Part shown: one piece after another, positions 62,834 through 64,000 of the stretch
Layout: each line of letters opens with the position of its first letter
How positions within the stretch are numbered: the stretch's first letter is position 1
Source of the DNA: Sapria himalayana
Taxonomy: Eukaryota; Streptophyta; Magnoliopsida; Malpighiales; Rafflesiaceae
Length of the DNA stretch: 64,000 bases
Direction of reading: 5' to 3'
NCBI GenBank assembly: GCA_029783825.1
Contig: JAREIK010018581.1
Span: 422,001-486,000, forward strand
The notes under the pieces: generated by a model
What the model was told of the DNA's origin: nothing
The model's input: the letters and a program-made list of their open reading frames with translations, nothing else
The model's database searches: none
Translations under genes and position numbers: made by a program

Positions 62834-64000
62834 TCACAAAACTCTGAACAACTCTGCTACCACCACCTCACGACGATCATTTCCGTCTGGGGGCAACCTG
62901 GCTGGCGATTCATCAGGATGGAGATTCACCATTGCCCGGCGAAGCTTTGTTTGACTGCCTCTGAGCTTGAACAGAAATTGGCCGCCCCAAACAAAGATGA
63001 AGTCGTTATGGTGCTGGTGGTATTCTAGAGGACGCACCGAGGGGTTCGATCTAACATCTCGCAGGAGGCCCAGCTTCCACAGACCACGATACCCTGTGGG
63101 TCGACAAAATAGAGCCGTCCATCATCATTCCTCGAGCTCACCTGCCAAGAGGCCGCAGCTTCTTTTGCCTTGATCTCCTCTCGGACTTCCACATGGCATC
63201 CTTCTCTGACGCATGGCAATGAGAGAGGCGAGGAGCGAGCCACTCTTTGCATGGCGCCGCACAGTCGCACACATAGCAGTAACACTGCAGTCAATCGAAC
63301 CCAAGAGCATTCATTAGTCCCCATTATAAATCATTTCTCCATGAATACTCTAGACCCAGTCTCCGTTCTAATTCGAACTCGTGGCAAGCGTGTTTTGGTT
63401 CGATTTATTATTAGCACTCTAAATTTCGTGCTGGGCCACATATCAGAGAGCAAAACGCATTACCATTTCACAGTATCTGTCGTGTGGCGTCGAGTGGAAC
63501 GGGTTGTTGATACAGAGATGTCTTGAATGCGGATAATCTCTGTTCGCCACCTGCATGAACACATCAGGTCAGATTGCAATTGCTAAGGCAAGAACAGCTA
63601 ACTACTGGGAAACCATTTATCTAATTTGGGATCGATCAACGCAGGGCCGTCTGCTGAAATTTTACGATGATCGAAACCTAAATCGCAGAATCAGTTACAG
63701 GGGGTACTGCTACGTGTCAATTAGATTCAAATAGAACCCAGTAATTGGGTAGGCATCTTAAACAGCAGACATTGTTTCGGAGCGAACCTGGCCCTTTTCG
63801 CCGATGACAGAGATATCGTCTTGGCAACGAGGAGAGACGGAATCAGATAAAACGGATGGGTTGTTGATGTTCTTCTGATTGGGACTGAACGGATCGAAAT
63901 CAAGGATGAAGCAGTCGTTCAATTTTTCGAAGTGTTTGATATCGGCGTTTCTCTTGAGGCATAATATTGGCCTAAGTGGGCTCTCATCTTCTTCCCCACA
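62834..64000 (-). CDS. RPM1-interacting protein 13 (RIN13)-like gene, 3' part
   Basis: Reverse-strand exons: 64000 (cut by the window edge)-63788, 63550-63464, 63284-63142 and 63050-62834, with gt/ag borders and phases 0, 0 and 2. They join to 219 residues ending at a stop at 62834. The first piece contains 'NDCFILDFDPFSP'. The next two give the diagnostic Cys/His module: 'RDYPHSRHLCINNPFHSTPH', then 'YCEMCYCYVCDCAAPCKEWL', then 'HCHASEKDAMWKSERR'. That module (RDYPHxRHLC, TPHxxxC, CYCYVCDxxAPC, HCHAxxK) is the hallmark of plant RIN13-type proteins. Arabidopsis RIN13 binds the NB-ARC region of the resistance protein RPM1 and promotes resistance; most homologues are uncharacterised. The first exon has no start here, so the N-terminus lies beyond 64000. 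The last exon is my least certain call, because this tail is not conserved. Asn replaces a Cys I recall just before RDYPH. Confidence 0.85.

Noticed and set aside
63025..63324. 99-codon reverse open frame resembling a secreted protein
   Set aside because: It overlaps the RIN13-like exon 63142-63284 in another frame; the exon frame has the conserved CYCYVCD module, so this is a shadow.
62967..63526. Forward-strand open frames of 68 and 118 codons
   Set aside because: They are antisense to the RIN13-like exons and introns and show no family features.
1..64000. tRNA, rRNA or organelle-derived DNA
   Set aside because: No cloverleaf with intact promoter boxes, no rRNA core words and no plastid or mitochondrial genes were recognised by eye. 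A tRNAscan and organelle BLAST would be decisive.

Overview
The window looks like plant nuclear DNA. It is very AT-rich, it has intron-containing genes of plant-specific families, and it is crowded with decayed Ty1/copia LTR retrotransposons plus a Mutator-like (MULE) transposase relic. The species cannot be fixed from the sequence; an angiosperm is most likely. I see only two host genes. (1) A heavy-metal-associated isoprenylated plant protein (HIPP) on the + strand runs from 19743 to 41117. It has two HMA domains and a C-terminal CVIL prenylation box. (2) The 3' part of an RPM1-interacting-protein-13 (RIN13)-like gene lies on the - strand, from 64000 (window edge) down to about 62834.

Layout. 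1-19.1 kb: a graveyard of copia elements, mostly on the - strand. A + strand copia (13712-18488) sits inside the gag region of a - strand copia (about 9400-19121). 19.7-20.8 kb: the first four (perhaps five) exons of the HIPP gene. 20.8-40.65 kb: one intron of about 19.85 kb, packed with copia fragments, a 57-bp minisatellite and a pair of 1.25-kb direct repeats. 40.65-41.1 kb: the last HIPP exon. 43.3-46.2 kb: a second, internally deleted copy of the 9.4-19.1 kb copia family. 46.4-48.3 kb: MULE transposase remains.

48.35-60.7 kb is the most unusual part. It is a 12.4-kb composite array in which blocks of telomere-like C-strand repeats alternate about sixteen times with a recurring AT-rich spacer of about 340-520 bp. 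The short repeat has mainly an 8-bp period (CCCCTAAA-like), not the 7-bp period of the usual plant telomere repeat. It carries higher-order duplications whose periods are multiples of 8 bp. The last block is inverted. From about 61.8 kb base composition becomes normal again, leading into the RIN13-like gene.

The two host genes show no functional link beyond sharing a region. The mobile elements are all broken by stops and frameshifts; none looks able to move by itself. Family assignments come from recognising conserved motifs by eye, without database searches, and TE boundaries are approximate unless an LTR end or target-site duplication is given.
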